NCBI GenBank assembly: GCA_001784635.1
Contig: MFRS01000003.1
Location: forward strand, 94,777 to 127,773
Direction: 5' to 3'
DNA length: 32,997 nt
Origin: Candidatus Micrarchaeota archaeon RBG_16_49_10
Lineage (GTDB): Archaea > Aenigmatarchaeota > Aenigmatarchaeia > CG10238-14
Made by a program: the position numbers and the translations under genes. Shown here piece by piece: positions 1 to 7,517 of this stretch (position 1 is the first letter of the stretch; every line of letters starts with the position of its first letter). The notes beneath the pieces are model-generated. The model did not search any database. It was not told the DNA's origin and was given only the letters and a program-made list of their open reading frames with translations.

Positions 1-1
1 G

Positions 2-1492
2 ATTGTATATTCGAGTATAGTAATATTAACGTTTAATTTCTCGTCCATCACATCTGACGAGGGCACCCACCTTTTATTAGGGCTGTTTTATAGAGACTTG
101 ATAAAGTTCATACTTACTGATGGCGTAAGTGGCATGTATGACTTCTCGATAAATTACTTGATTACCTACCCTAAACTCACAATACACTATCCCCCGTTAT
201 ATCAGACTTTGGTAGGGATAACCTTTATATTTTCCGAGTCGATCTATACAGCAAGAGTAATAACCCTTTTATTTTCCTTAGGCTCGATGGTTTTTATTTA
301 CAAGATAGGTAAATTTCTTTATGATGAAAAAACAGGTTTCTTATCCACTGTTTTTCTTGGTTTCTCACCTCCATTTTTCTTTTTAGCTAGATCAGTCTAC
401 CCAGATTCTGCTTCTTTCTTCTTCTTTTTTATTTCGATATGGTTTTGCCTATTGGCCTTCAAGACAAATAAAAAAATGTATTATATTTTATACGGAATAG
501 TGGTCGCTTTAGGTTTTTTGACAAAATGGACGGGAATTTTCAGTCCATTGGTTATGGGTATCTATTTGATTTTCCAAAAAAACCCAGTAAACAAAAAATT
601 AGCCTCATTCAAATATCTTTTTATATCTGGGGCTGTTTGCCTGTTGTTGCTATCACCATATCTGATTTTGGCTTACAAACTTGACATTTTTCCTGATTTG
701 GTACTTAGAAGCACAATAAAGGCCGGCTATACTGAGAAAGACCCCCAAATCAACAATTTAGAGGGTTGGACTTATTATGCCAAAAAAATTCCTGTACAAC
801 TATCTGTTTTTGTCTCTTTGGTGGCCATACCTGCTTTAGCTTATTTTTCTATCAAAAAAGGTAAAAACTACGAGTTACTGCTTATTTGGATTGTTGTTGT
901 GTACCTCCTTTTCACGCTAATACCGAACAAAAATGTTAGATATTCTTTGGTCATTTTACCACCTTTTTACTTTGCCTTGGTGGAAGTTCTAAGGAAGTTC
1001 CAAAGAGAAGTCTCCCTAGCTATTATCATCTTATTGATAACAACTCAGGCTTACTTTTCTTATATCCTCTTGGATAAATTTAACGAACCAATAGAAAAGG
1101 TCGCTAACTACATTTTCGACAAGGTAAATGGTAATGTTGGCATAATATCTGAAAATAACAAGTTCTACTCGTCTGCCGTAATGTTTTATTTTGCCAAAAA
1201 CGACGAGAAAAGGGAAACACAATTATTTAGGCCGTGCCTATTCGATAATAAAACAACCTCTGAGACAAACAATATTCTTCGTGAAAACAATGTCGAGTAC
1301 CTTATACTTGTTGAAAATGGAGATACAAGAAATAATACATATGGTTTCGAGAACATCACTCTTGAGAAAAAGTTTGGCTCCGCAACCGTATATAGGGTGA
1401 ATTCGTTTGAAAAAAACGATAATCCACGTTGTACTTACATTTGCGTTCTCAATGGAAAAATTTGTGAGAAGCTAATCAAAGGTTCTCAATGA
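2..1492 (+). CDS. PMT-like membrane glycosyltransferase (GT39/GT83 type), 5' partial
   Basis: The frame is open from the window edge, so the gene begins upstream. The TTG at position 98 is only the first start-like codon inside it. About 496 residues are visible. The segment before position 98 carries the Asp-Glu pair (SDEGTHLLLG, codons near 53-82) that PMT/ArnT-type enzymes hold in their first extracytoplasmic loop, so a start at 98 would remove the catalytic residues. Many hydrophobic helices follow, then a soluble C-terminal part from about residue 370. The family transfers sugar from a polyprenyl-phosphate carrier to protein or lipid on the outer face of the membrane; the substrate here cannot be told. 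It is convergent with the Alg13-like gene, overlapping it by 17 bp. Base composition is very AT-rich, like the rest of the glycan block. Confidence 0.8.
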   Translation: MVYSSIVILTFNFSSITSDEGTHLLLGLFYRDLIKFILTDGVSGMYDFSINYLITYPKLTIHYPPLYQTLVGITFIFSESIYTARVITLLFSLGSMVFIYKIGKFLYDEKTGFLSTVFLGFSPPFFFLARSVYPDSASFFFFFISIWFCLLAFKTNKKMYYILYGIVVALGFLTKWTGIFSPLVMGIYLIFQKNPVNKKLASFKYLFISGAVCLLLLSPYLILAYKLDIFPDLVLRSTIKAGYTEKDPQINNLEGWTYYAKKIPVQLSVFVSLVAIPALAYFSIKKGKNYELLLIWIVVVYLLFTLIPNKNVRYSLVILPPFYFALVEVLRKFQREVSLAIIILLITTQAYFSYILLDKFNEPIEKVANYIFDKVNGNVGIISENNKFYSSAVMFYFAKNDEKRETQLFRPCLFDNKTTSETNNILRENNVEYLILVENGDTRNNTYGFENITLEKKFGSATVYRVNSFEKNDNPRCTYICVLNGKICEKLIKGSQ

Positions 1493-1943
1493 ATTTTTTT
1501 ATCTCATCATATATAGGTGATCTTTGTTTCTTGTAAACTATCGAAAAGTTTTTACTTTTTAAGCAGCCTTCCAATTCTTCAAGATTGTTTGCCACAAAAG
1601 CTAAACCTTCCTTAGACACACCTTTTCCTAGCTGAACTTGGTGATTGTCTATATGTTCACCATATTTTTTAAGGCGAGGAAATATAATAGGCTTCTTCCC
1701 ATTGTCTACACATTTGAAAAGGCTCGATGACCCCCCTGAAATTATAACTACTCTAGCCTTTTTAATAGTCTTTTCGAAATCTACAGGGTTCAAAAATTTT
1801 ACATACATTGCATTTTGCGGGATATGTTTGCTGTGTCCTATTTGTATTAGGACCATCTCTTCTACTTTTTTTGAGAGTTCATCTATCGTTTTCACCATTC
1901 TAGAAAAATCATGTTTCGACGTCCCAACAGTAGCGAATATCAA
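1476..1943 (-). CDS. Alg13/PssE-like glycosyltransferase catalytic subunit
   Basis: A 155-residue protein of the GT28 C-terminal (Alg13) family. It opens with IFATVGTSKHDF, matching the usual Alg13 N-terminus, and carries the nucleotide-sugar site block (IISGGSSSLF, then HIDNHQVQLGK). A longer frame reaches 2000, but the TTG at 1943 fits the family better. That TTG overlaps the TGA stop of the Alg14-like gene (TTGA), and a GGGGGT ribosome site lies just upstream. Alg13 partners with membrane Alg14 to form a UDP-sugar transferase; PssD/PssE are the bacterial equivalents in polysaccharide assembly. The overlap implies translational coupling and a 1:1 complex. Donor and acceptor sugars are unknown. 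Confidence 0.82.
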   Translation of the reverse strand: MIFATVGTSKHDFSRMVKTIDELSKKVEEMVLIQIGHSKHIPQNAMYVKFLNPVDFEKTIKKARVVIISGGSSSLFKCVDNGKKPIIFPRLKKYGEHIDNHQVQLGKGVSKEGLAFVANNLEELEGCLKSKNFSIVYKKQRSPIYDEIKKFIENL

Positions 1944-2413
1944 TATAAAGACCCCCAATATTCGGCCTTTTTGCCGTATAATTTGACTGAAGATTCCCAT
2001 TGGACAAAAAACCTATTCGAAAAATAATATAACAATTTTCCCGTCAAAGTTTTGCGTTTGAATCTACCCATCGTTTCTATATAAATAAGTTTTTTACCTG
2101 CAATCCTGGAAATTATACTGATAAATAAGGTGGCATCAGCACCGGTAGAAATAACTAGGTCAGGCTTCTCTTTTAAAAAAATAGCTAAAGACTCTAAAAA
2201 ATTTAAAATCGTGGGTTTTACTCTTCTCTGTGGGAGTTCAACAAAATAGACTTTTTCATTTTCCAGGAGAAAATTTGTGTCAGTCGATCTAATCGTCACG
2301 AAAAAATAATTATATTTCTCGCATAGGAATTTTAATTTCATAAGTTGCGTAAAATGGCCTCCCGAAGATGAGGCTAGACATATTTTTATTTTTCTAATAA
2401 CCCTTTTTTTCAT
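1940..2413 (-). CDS. Alg14/PssD-like membrane partner of glycosyltransferase
   Basis: A 157-residue protein with the Alg14 hallmarks: a strand followed by the SSSGGHFTQL loop near the N-terminus, the STGADATLF segment mid-protein, and a C-terminal FFVQWESS stretch. Alg14-type proteins anchor the Alg13 catalytic subunit at the membrane and complete the glycosyltransferase site. The ATG at 2413 is chosen over a TTG 30 bases earlier because an AGG lies 6 bases before it and the family begins shortly before the glycine-rich loop. It is the first gene of a two-gene operon with the Alg13-like gene, joined by a TTGA stop/start overlap. It is divergent from the radical SAM gene at 2530. Confidence 0.82.
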   Translation of the reverse strand: MKKRVIRKIKICLASSSGGHFTQLMKLKFLCEKYNYFFVTIRSTDTNFLLENEKVYFVELPQRRVKPTILNFLESLAIFLKEKPDLVISTGADATLFISIISRIAGKKLIYIETMGRFKRKTLTGKLLYYFSNRFFVQWESSVKLYGKKAEYWGSLY

Positions 2414-2529
2414 TATAAACCTAATAAAATATACTTTAAACAAATATTAATAAAAATCTTCAATGTACAGAAAACAGTTAAAATTAATGTTTAAATGAGC
2501 ATACAGTTAAAAATAAGGAAGGAAATTTT

Positions 2530-3963
2530 ATGAAGATAACTTTGATATACCCGGGGGAATTAAGTTTATCAAGTGCCCTTTACCCCCCTCTTGGTTTAAG
2601 TTATATTGCTTCATATGTCGAGCAAGCTGGGTTTAAAGTTAAAATAATAGACACAATATTTCAAAAAATTGAGGATATAGAAATAGACGGCGATAAAAAC
2701 ATTTATGGGATATACACTGCAACCCCTATTCATTTTAAAGGTATAGAATTGGCTAAAAAAATAAAAAAGATGGATAAAAATGCAGTAGTTGTTTTTGGTG
2801 GTCCACACCCAACAATTTTGCCAGAAGAGACGATTAAAGCAGGAGCTGATATAGTAGTTATTGGCGAGGGCGAAGAGGCGTTTTTAAGTATTGTCAGGGC
2901 AATTAATACCAACAAAAAGTTAGACGACATTTCGGGTATCGTATTCAGAAAATACGGAAAAATAATAAAAACTCCACCAAAACATTTTATCGAAAATTTA
3001 GACAAATTACCATTCCCAGATCAATCTAAATTTCCAATAGAAAAATACTTTAAGTTGAAAGGTTTTAGGGAAATATCCATGATAACTTCTAGAGGTTGCC
3101 CGATGAATTGTATATTTTGCCAGCCCACGCTAAGAAAACTTTTTGGGAATACGGTAAGATACAGATCGCCTAAAAATATTGTTGATGAAATAGAGTATTT
3201 AGTTAAAAATTTTAAACCAGATATGATTGTGTTTTCTGATGATACTTTTTGTTCAAAAGAGCAGAATATAATAGAAGTTTGTAATTTAATAATAAAAAGA
3301 AAAATAGACGTTCTCTGGAGATGTCAAACTCGTGTTGGGCTTAAAAAAGAAACTTTGAGACTTATGAAAAAGGCAGGGTGTTTTTTATTAGCTCTAGAAG
3401 TCGAGTCCGGCTCTCAAAAAATATTAAATAATATAAGAAAGGGAATAACACCCAACCAAATTATAGAAACATTTATTTTATGTAAAAAAGTTGGCATATT
3501 AACTCACGCATATTTTATGGTTGGCAACATAGGCGAAACCTTCGAAACAATAGATGATTCAAAGAAATTAATGAGTAAAATAAAACCTTTCAATATATCT
3601 GTCGCCATTGTTACGCCTTATCCTGGAACAGACCTCTACGAGTTTGCATTAAAAAACAACTTACTATTAGAAACAAACTGGGATCAGTTTTGTCACGTTC
3701 AGAATAAACCCACTTTAAAAATAGACGGTTTAACAAAAAAAGAAATTATAGCAATAAAAAATGATTTTTTAGAACAACACAAAAAATCTGTAAACTCAAA
3801 AATAAAGGATTTGTCTTTTTCTTTGAAAGATTTAATATTTATTAGGAAAATATTTAGGATAGCTTTGAAGGATAAAAATATCATAAAAAGGATATTTTTA
3901 TTATCCTTTAAATCAATAAAATCAACTGGCTTTTCAATCTCAAATCCTTATAAAAATAGCTAA
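2530..3963 (+). CDS. B12-binding-type radical SAM protein
   Basis: A 477-residue protein. Residues about 1-140 form a Rossmann-like B12-binding-type domain (YPPLGLSYIASYVE, later FGGPHPTILPEE and GEGEEAF), without the DxHxxG cobalamin-ligand motif. The radical SAM core has SRGCPMNCIFC, with Cys190, Cys194 and Cys197 binding the 4Fe-4S cluster, and a GGE-like region near YFMVGNIGE. Family members (BchE, methylthiolation and methylation enzymes) carry out radical chemistry on unactivated carbons. Inside a glycan cluster, sugar or lipid-carrier modification is a reasonable inference. It resembles the radical SAM protein at 9199 (shared VRYRSPKN/FRVRSPKN, DDTF, PGT). AAGGAAGGAAA precedes the ATG. 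The C-terminal 60 residues are basic. Confidence 0.82.
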   Translation: MKITLIYPGELSLSSALYPPLGLSYIASYVEQAGFKVKIIDTIFQKIEDIEIDGDKNIYGIYTATPIHFKGIELAKKIKKMDKNAVVVFGGPHPTILPEETIKAGADIVVIGEGEEAFLSIVRAINTNKKLDDISGIVFRKYGKIIKTPPKHFIENLDKLPFPDQSKFPIEKYFKLKGFREISMITSRGCPMNCIFCQPTLRKLFGNTVRYRSPKNIVDEIEYLVKNFKPDMIVFSDDTFCSKEQNIIEVCNLIIKRKIDVLWRCQTRVGLKKETLRLMKKAGCFLLALEVESGSQKILNNIRKGITPNQIIETFILCKKVGILTHAYFMVGNIGETFETIDDSKKLMSKIKPFNISVAIVTPYPGTDLYEFALKNNLLLETNWDQFCHVQNKPTLKIDGLTKKEIIAIKNDFLEQHKKSVNSKIKDLSFSLKDLIFIRKIFRIALKDKNIIKRIFLLSFKSIKSTGFSISNPYKNS

Positions 3964-3995
3964 GCTTCTAATAAATAGACACATTAAATGATTGT

Positions 3996-5870
3996 ATGTG
4001 CGGAATAACCGGTTTCTATGGTTTAGAAGACAAAAGTCTAATTAAAAAAATGGCGGATGTCATATACCATCGGGGGCCTGATGACGAGGGTTACTTTATA
4101 GATAACACAATATCTATGGCCAATAGAAGGCTAAGTATAATTGACGTTTCTGGTGGCAAACAACCCATATCTAACGAAAACGATTCGATATGGATAGTTT
4201 CAAATAATGAAATCTACAACTACATACAACTGATGGAATATCTAGAGAAAAAAGGCCACAAATTTAAGACTGTTTGTGATACAGAAGTTATTCTCCATTC
4301 TTACGAGGAGTGGGGTGAAGAGTGTGTCAAAAAATTCAATGGAATGTTCGCATTTGCAATTTGGGATTCTAATAAGAAACAGCTTTTTTTAGGTAGGGAT
4401 AGATTTGGAAAAAAGCCACTTTATTATACATTTAAAAACGGTGTATTTTTATTTGGTTCTGAAATAAAATCAATTTTACAGTATGGAGAAGTAGAAAGGA
4501 AAGTAAATATAAAAACTTTACACGACTTCTTGTCGTTTAAACATGGTCCTATTGATGAGACAATCTTCGAGGGTATATTAGATTTGCCCCCTGCTCATTA
4601 TATGGTTGTAAGCAAAAATAAGAGCAGTGTTAAGCAGTACTGGGATTTGTTTTATGAAGAAAAAAGTTACACAGAAAATTTTTGCGTCATGAAACTTAGA
4701 CAACTCTTAGAAGACTCCGTCAAAATAAGACTTATGTCAGAAGTACCTCTGGGTGTATTTCTATCTGGGGGGATTGACTCTTCAACTATTGTGGCTTTAG
4801 TAAACAAATATTCAAATAGTGAAACAAACACCTTCACCGTAGGTTTTGGAAATGAGAGGGAAATAGACGAATTATCCGAGGCGAGAAGAACATCAGAATA
4901 TTACGGAACGAATCATCACGAGTTGATTTTAGACGAAGATGATTACAACTATCTTCCACTTTTAATGTGGCACCAAGACCAGCCTACAGGTGATGTTACA
5001 TGCCTTCCGCTTTACAGACTTTCTGAAATGACTAAAAAATACGCCACTGTCATCTTAACAGGAACTGGAGGAGACGAGCAGTTTGTGGGTTATGATGACT
5101 TTAAAATAGGACTTGTTAACCATAGAATAAATAAATTACCTAAAAAAGTCAGAACCAGTATCTCAAAATCTATAAATATAATACCAGGTTTTGAGAGAAT
5201 TAAAAGAGGTTTCACTTACGTTTTAGATAGTGATAGCTACCAGGACGCTATTTTATCCGTTAAAAGTATGTTTAATGAAGAGGAAAAACAAAAACTATAT
5301 TCTCCTGAAACTTCAAAAAGACTTGGCAATCACAACATCAAAGAAAGATACATAAAATATTTCATTTTTGATAACCCATTGGCTAGTATGTGTTATTTTC
5401 AAAATAAGGTTGGCTTGCCCGAAGATATGCTTCAGGTTACTGATAAGATGACTATGGCTAAATCTTTGGAAGCTAGATTGCCACTTTTGGATTATAGGAT
5501 GGCTGAATTTTCTGCAACAATACCCTCTAGATTAAAGATTAGGAACCTTAATGAAAAATATATATTTAAAAAAACCATGGCGAAAATTTTGCCTAGAGAG
5601 ATAATTAAACGTCGTAAGAGGTTCTTTAGACTTCCTGTAGAGACATTTTTTAATAAGAACTTGTCTGATATCGCCAACAACATACTTACGGAGTCAGAAA
5701 TCCGCAAAAAAAAGTACTTTAATGAAAAAGAGATAGAAAGGATAATATTTAACCATAAAAAAGGGATTAGGCGCTCCTCTTACCAACTTTTCAACCTATT
5801 GGCTTTTGTGACTTGGCACAGAGTATTCATAGATTCGGAGAATGTATCTAAAAAACCACATAAATTCTAG
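3996..5870 (+). CDS. asnB: Asparagine synthase (glutamine-hydrolysing)-like amidotransferase
   Basis: A 624-residue protein with the two AsnB domains. Met1 is followed by Cys2 (MCGITGFYG), the class II glutaminase nucleophile after Met removal. The HRGPDDEG and NRRLSIID segments and the NEIYNY glutamine-site stretch follow. The synthetase half has the PP-loop LSGGIDSST at about residues 254-262 and a conserved LTGTGGDEQFVGY stretch. The family makes asparagine from aspartate, ATP and glutamine. AsnB paralogs in polysaccharide clusters often amidate uronic acids, so the role here may be sugar amidation rather than amino acid supply. It lies 32 bp after the radical SAM gene and is probably cotranscribed with it. 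Confidence 0.9.
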   Translation: MCGITGFYGLEDKSLIKKMADVIYHRGPDDEGYFIDNTISMANRRLSIIDVSGGKQPISNENDSIWIVSNNEIYNYIQLMEYLEKKGHKFKTVCDTEVILHSYEEWGEECVKKFNGMFAFAIWDSNKKQLFLGRDRFGKKPLYYTFKNGVFLFGSEIKSILQYGEVERKVNIKTLHDFLSFKHGPIDETIFEGILDLPPAHYMVVSKNKSSVKQYWDLFYEEKSYTENFCVMKLRQLLEDSVKIRLMSEVPLGVFLSGGIDSSTIVALVNKYSNSETNTFTVGFGNEREIDELSEARRTSEYYGTNHHELILDEDDYNYLPLLMWHQDQPTGDVTCLPLYRLSEMTKKYATVILTGTGGDEQFVGYDDFKIGLVNHRINKLPKKVRTSISKSINIIPGFERIKRGFTYVLDSDSYQDAILSVKSMFNEEEKQKLYSPETSKRLGNHNIKERYIKYFIFDNPLASMCYFQNKVGLPEDMLQVTDKMTMAKSLEARLPLLDYRMAEFSATIPSRLKIRNLNEKYIFKKTMAKILPREIIKRRKRFFRLPVETFFNKNLSDIANNILTESEIRKKKYFNEKEIERIIFNHKKGIRRSSYQLFNLLAFVTWHRVFIDSENVSKKPHKF

Positions 5871-5877
5871 TTCTAGG

Positions 5878-6477
5878 TTATTTCAAGTTCCATCTGCTTT
5901 TTTCCGGTTCATAAGAATATGCCCTCTCTGAAACGGCCATTTCACACTCGATTTCTGAAATACCACCTAGGTAGTAACAAATTAACCTTTCAGTAAACCA
6001 AAAATTTAGATTAATAAATGGGTTTACTATAACGTTGATAACTTTCAAAAAAAAGTTGTTTGGGTGTGAAATATAATTCAGTTTCATTTTTTTAACATCG
6101 AATCCATACCTTGATCCTAATTGATAAAAGGTCTTAGTAGCAAAGAACTGTTTGTGCTCTGGATCTGAAAAGGCATTTACGCTTGAATAGTGCGGCACTC
6201 TGATTTTAACCAAACCTGTTTTTTTAAGAATTCTCCTAATTTCTTTTATACAATTAATTTTGTCATTTACATGTTCAAGTATGTAATCCATTACAACTAA
6301 GTCAAATTCGCCTTTTTTGAAAGGGTAAGGCGTTTTGTTTAGATTATGTACGATGTCAACATTAGGATGTTTTATAATGTCTAAAGTGGTTACTTTGTCT
6401 TTCGGAAACGTTTTTCTATAATTTTTATTTCCTGAGCCAAGCACTAAAATATTTCTCTTTCCTATTTTAATCACCAT
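5878..6477 (-). CDS. SAM-dependent class I methyltransferase
   Basis: A 199-residue protein of the Methyltransf_11 type. Motif I is NILVLGSGNKN at residues 9-19. TTLDI follows at the ribose-binding acidic position, and FDLVVMDYILEHVND gives the post-II strand with the LEH signature. The C-terminal third (hydrophobic, with FLKVINVIVNPF) may form the acceptor pocket. The target is not evident; glycan methylation is inferred from context. The gene is convergent with asnB (7 bp gap) and divergent from the GT2 gene, sharing a short AT-rich promoter region with an 11-bp tandem repeat. ATG 6477 and GTG 6474 are both possible starts. Confidence 0.8.
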   Translation of the reverse strand: MVIKIGKRNILVLGSGNKNYRKTFPKDKVTTLDIIKHPNVDIVHNLNKTPYPFKKGEFDLVVMDYILEHVNDKINCIKEIRRILKKTGLVKIRVPHYSSVNAFSDPEHKQFFATKTFYQLGSRYGFDVKKMKLNYISHPNNFFLKVINVIVNPFINLNFWFTERLICYYLGGISEIECEMAVSERAYSYEPEKSRWNLK

Positions 6478-6495
6478 TCATATAAAACATAATTA

Positions 6496-6526
6496 TTTAA
6501 TTAACATTTAATTAACATTTAATTAA
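6496..6526. repeat. 11-bp AT-rich tandem repeat in divergent promoter region
   Basis: The unit TTTAATTAACA occurs twice in full plus nine bases of a third copy. It fills the space between the divergent methyltransferase and GT2 genes. The unit contains the palindrome TTAATTAA, and its period is close to one helical turn. It could supply TATA-like elements to both genes or be a protein-binding array. Confidence 0.75.
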
Positions 6527-6527
6527 T

Positions 6528-6534
6528 AGGTGGT
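6528..6534 (+). promoter_or_regulatory. Strong ribosome binding site deciding an AUA start
   Basis: AGGTGGT is followed by five bases (TTTAG) and then ATA at 6540. An in-frame TAG sits immediately before that ATA, so no earlier start exists. The next conventional start codon (TTG, 6567) has no such site. Confidence 0.7.
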
Positions 6535-6539
6535 TTTAG

Positions 6540-7517
6540 ATAAAAGCCTCTATTATAATACCAGTTTTGAATGGTGAGAAACTTATAGGAAGAACACTAG
6601 ACGGCGTTTTACGCCAGTCAATCGCCAAAAAAAACTATGAAATTATTGTTGTTGACGACGGTTCAATAGACGGTACGGGTAAGATTGCAAGGACATTTAA
6701 AAAAATTCGTTATTTCAAAATAAAGCATGGAGGCCCCTCTATAGCCAGAAATTTTGGAGTTACAAGATCGGCTCACGATATAGTTGTTTTTGTAGACTGT
6801 GGGTGTGTTCCTAAAGAAGACTGGTTAGAGAAAATTTTACTTCCGTTTAAAGAAAAAAGAGTGGTTGGGGTGGCCGGTACTTACAATACACTCAATAAAG
6901 ACAGCTGGGTTGCTAGATTTTTTGGGTATGAAATAGAGCATCGGCATGAGAAAATGAAGGAATTAGAAAGAATAGATTTTGTTGGCACTTATAATTGCGC
7001 ATATAGAAAAGGTGTTTTTTTTGGATTTGACGGATTTAGCACGAAATTCACATCCGCAAACGCCGAGGACCCTGATTTATCATACAGGATAAGCGCTGCT
7101 GGCCATCAGATAGTTTTCCAACCCGATGCAGTTGTTTATGGCGATCACCCAGACAAGTTATCTGTATACTTGAAAAAGAAAAAATCTCGAGCGTATTGGA
7201 AGGTCATGCTCTACAAGAGAAACACTGAAAAAGTTTTCGGCGATACTTATACACCTAAAACACTACTCCCTCAGTTATTTCTTATGGGACTTTCGTTGCT
7301 ATCGCTCCCTTTTATTTTAATCCTTCCAAAACTACTTTATTATTCGCTATTTTTTATGCTATTTTCAGTTGGCCTAAATTTAGATTTTTATAGATTTCTT
7401 TGGAGAAAGGAAAAAAAACTTACAATAATGGCGCCTTTTGTTTTTGTGCTCAGGAATATCTATTCCGTTTTTGGTATAGCTCACGGTGTTTTAGATTTTG
7501 TCTTGAAAAAGAACTAG
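6540..7517 (+). CDS. GT2 family glycosyltransferase with apparent AUA start
   Basis: A GT2 (GT-A fold) glycosyltransferase of about 325 residues. Read from the ATA at 6540 the protein begins IKASIIIPVLNGEKL, the standard first strand and nucleotide loop of GT2 enzymes. Starting at the later TTG (6567) would remove that strand. The sequence continues IIVVDDGSIDGTG. The usual metal-binding DxD is DCG here (FVDCGCVPKEDW), and AEDPDLSYR supplies the later acidic motif. A C-terminal hydrophobic pair (about residues 245-315) suggests membrane association. The stop overlaps that of the convergent PMT gene by 4 bp (CTAG). A cytoplasmic role adding a sugar to a lipid-linked glycan is inferred. Confidence 0.82.
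   Translation: MKASIIIPVLNGEKLIGRTLDGVLRQSIAKKNYEIIVVDDGSIDGTGKIARTFKKIRYFKIKHGGPSIARNFGVTRSAHDIVVFVDCGCVPKEDWLEKILLPFKEKRVVGVAGTYNTLNKDSWVARFFGYEIEHRHEKMKELERIDFVGTYNCAYRKGVFFGFDGFSTKFTSANAEDPDLSYRISAAGHQIVFQPDAVVYGDHPDKLSVYLKKKKSRAYWKVMLYKRNTEKVFGDTYTPKTLLPQLFLMGLSLLSLPFILILPKLLYYSLFFMLFSVGLNLDFYRFLWRKEKKLTIMAPFVFVLRNIYSVFGIAHGVLDFVLKKN

Noticed and set aside
98-1492. Start of the first glycosyltransferase at TTG 98
   Set aside because: The frame is open to the window edge and the conserved Asp-Glu pair lies before position 98.
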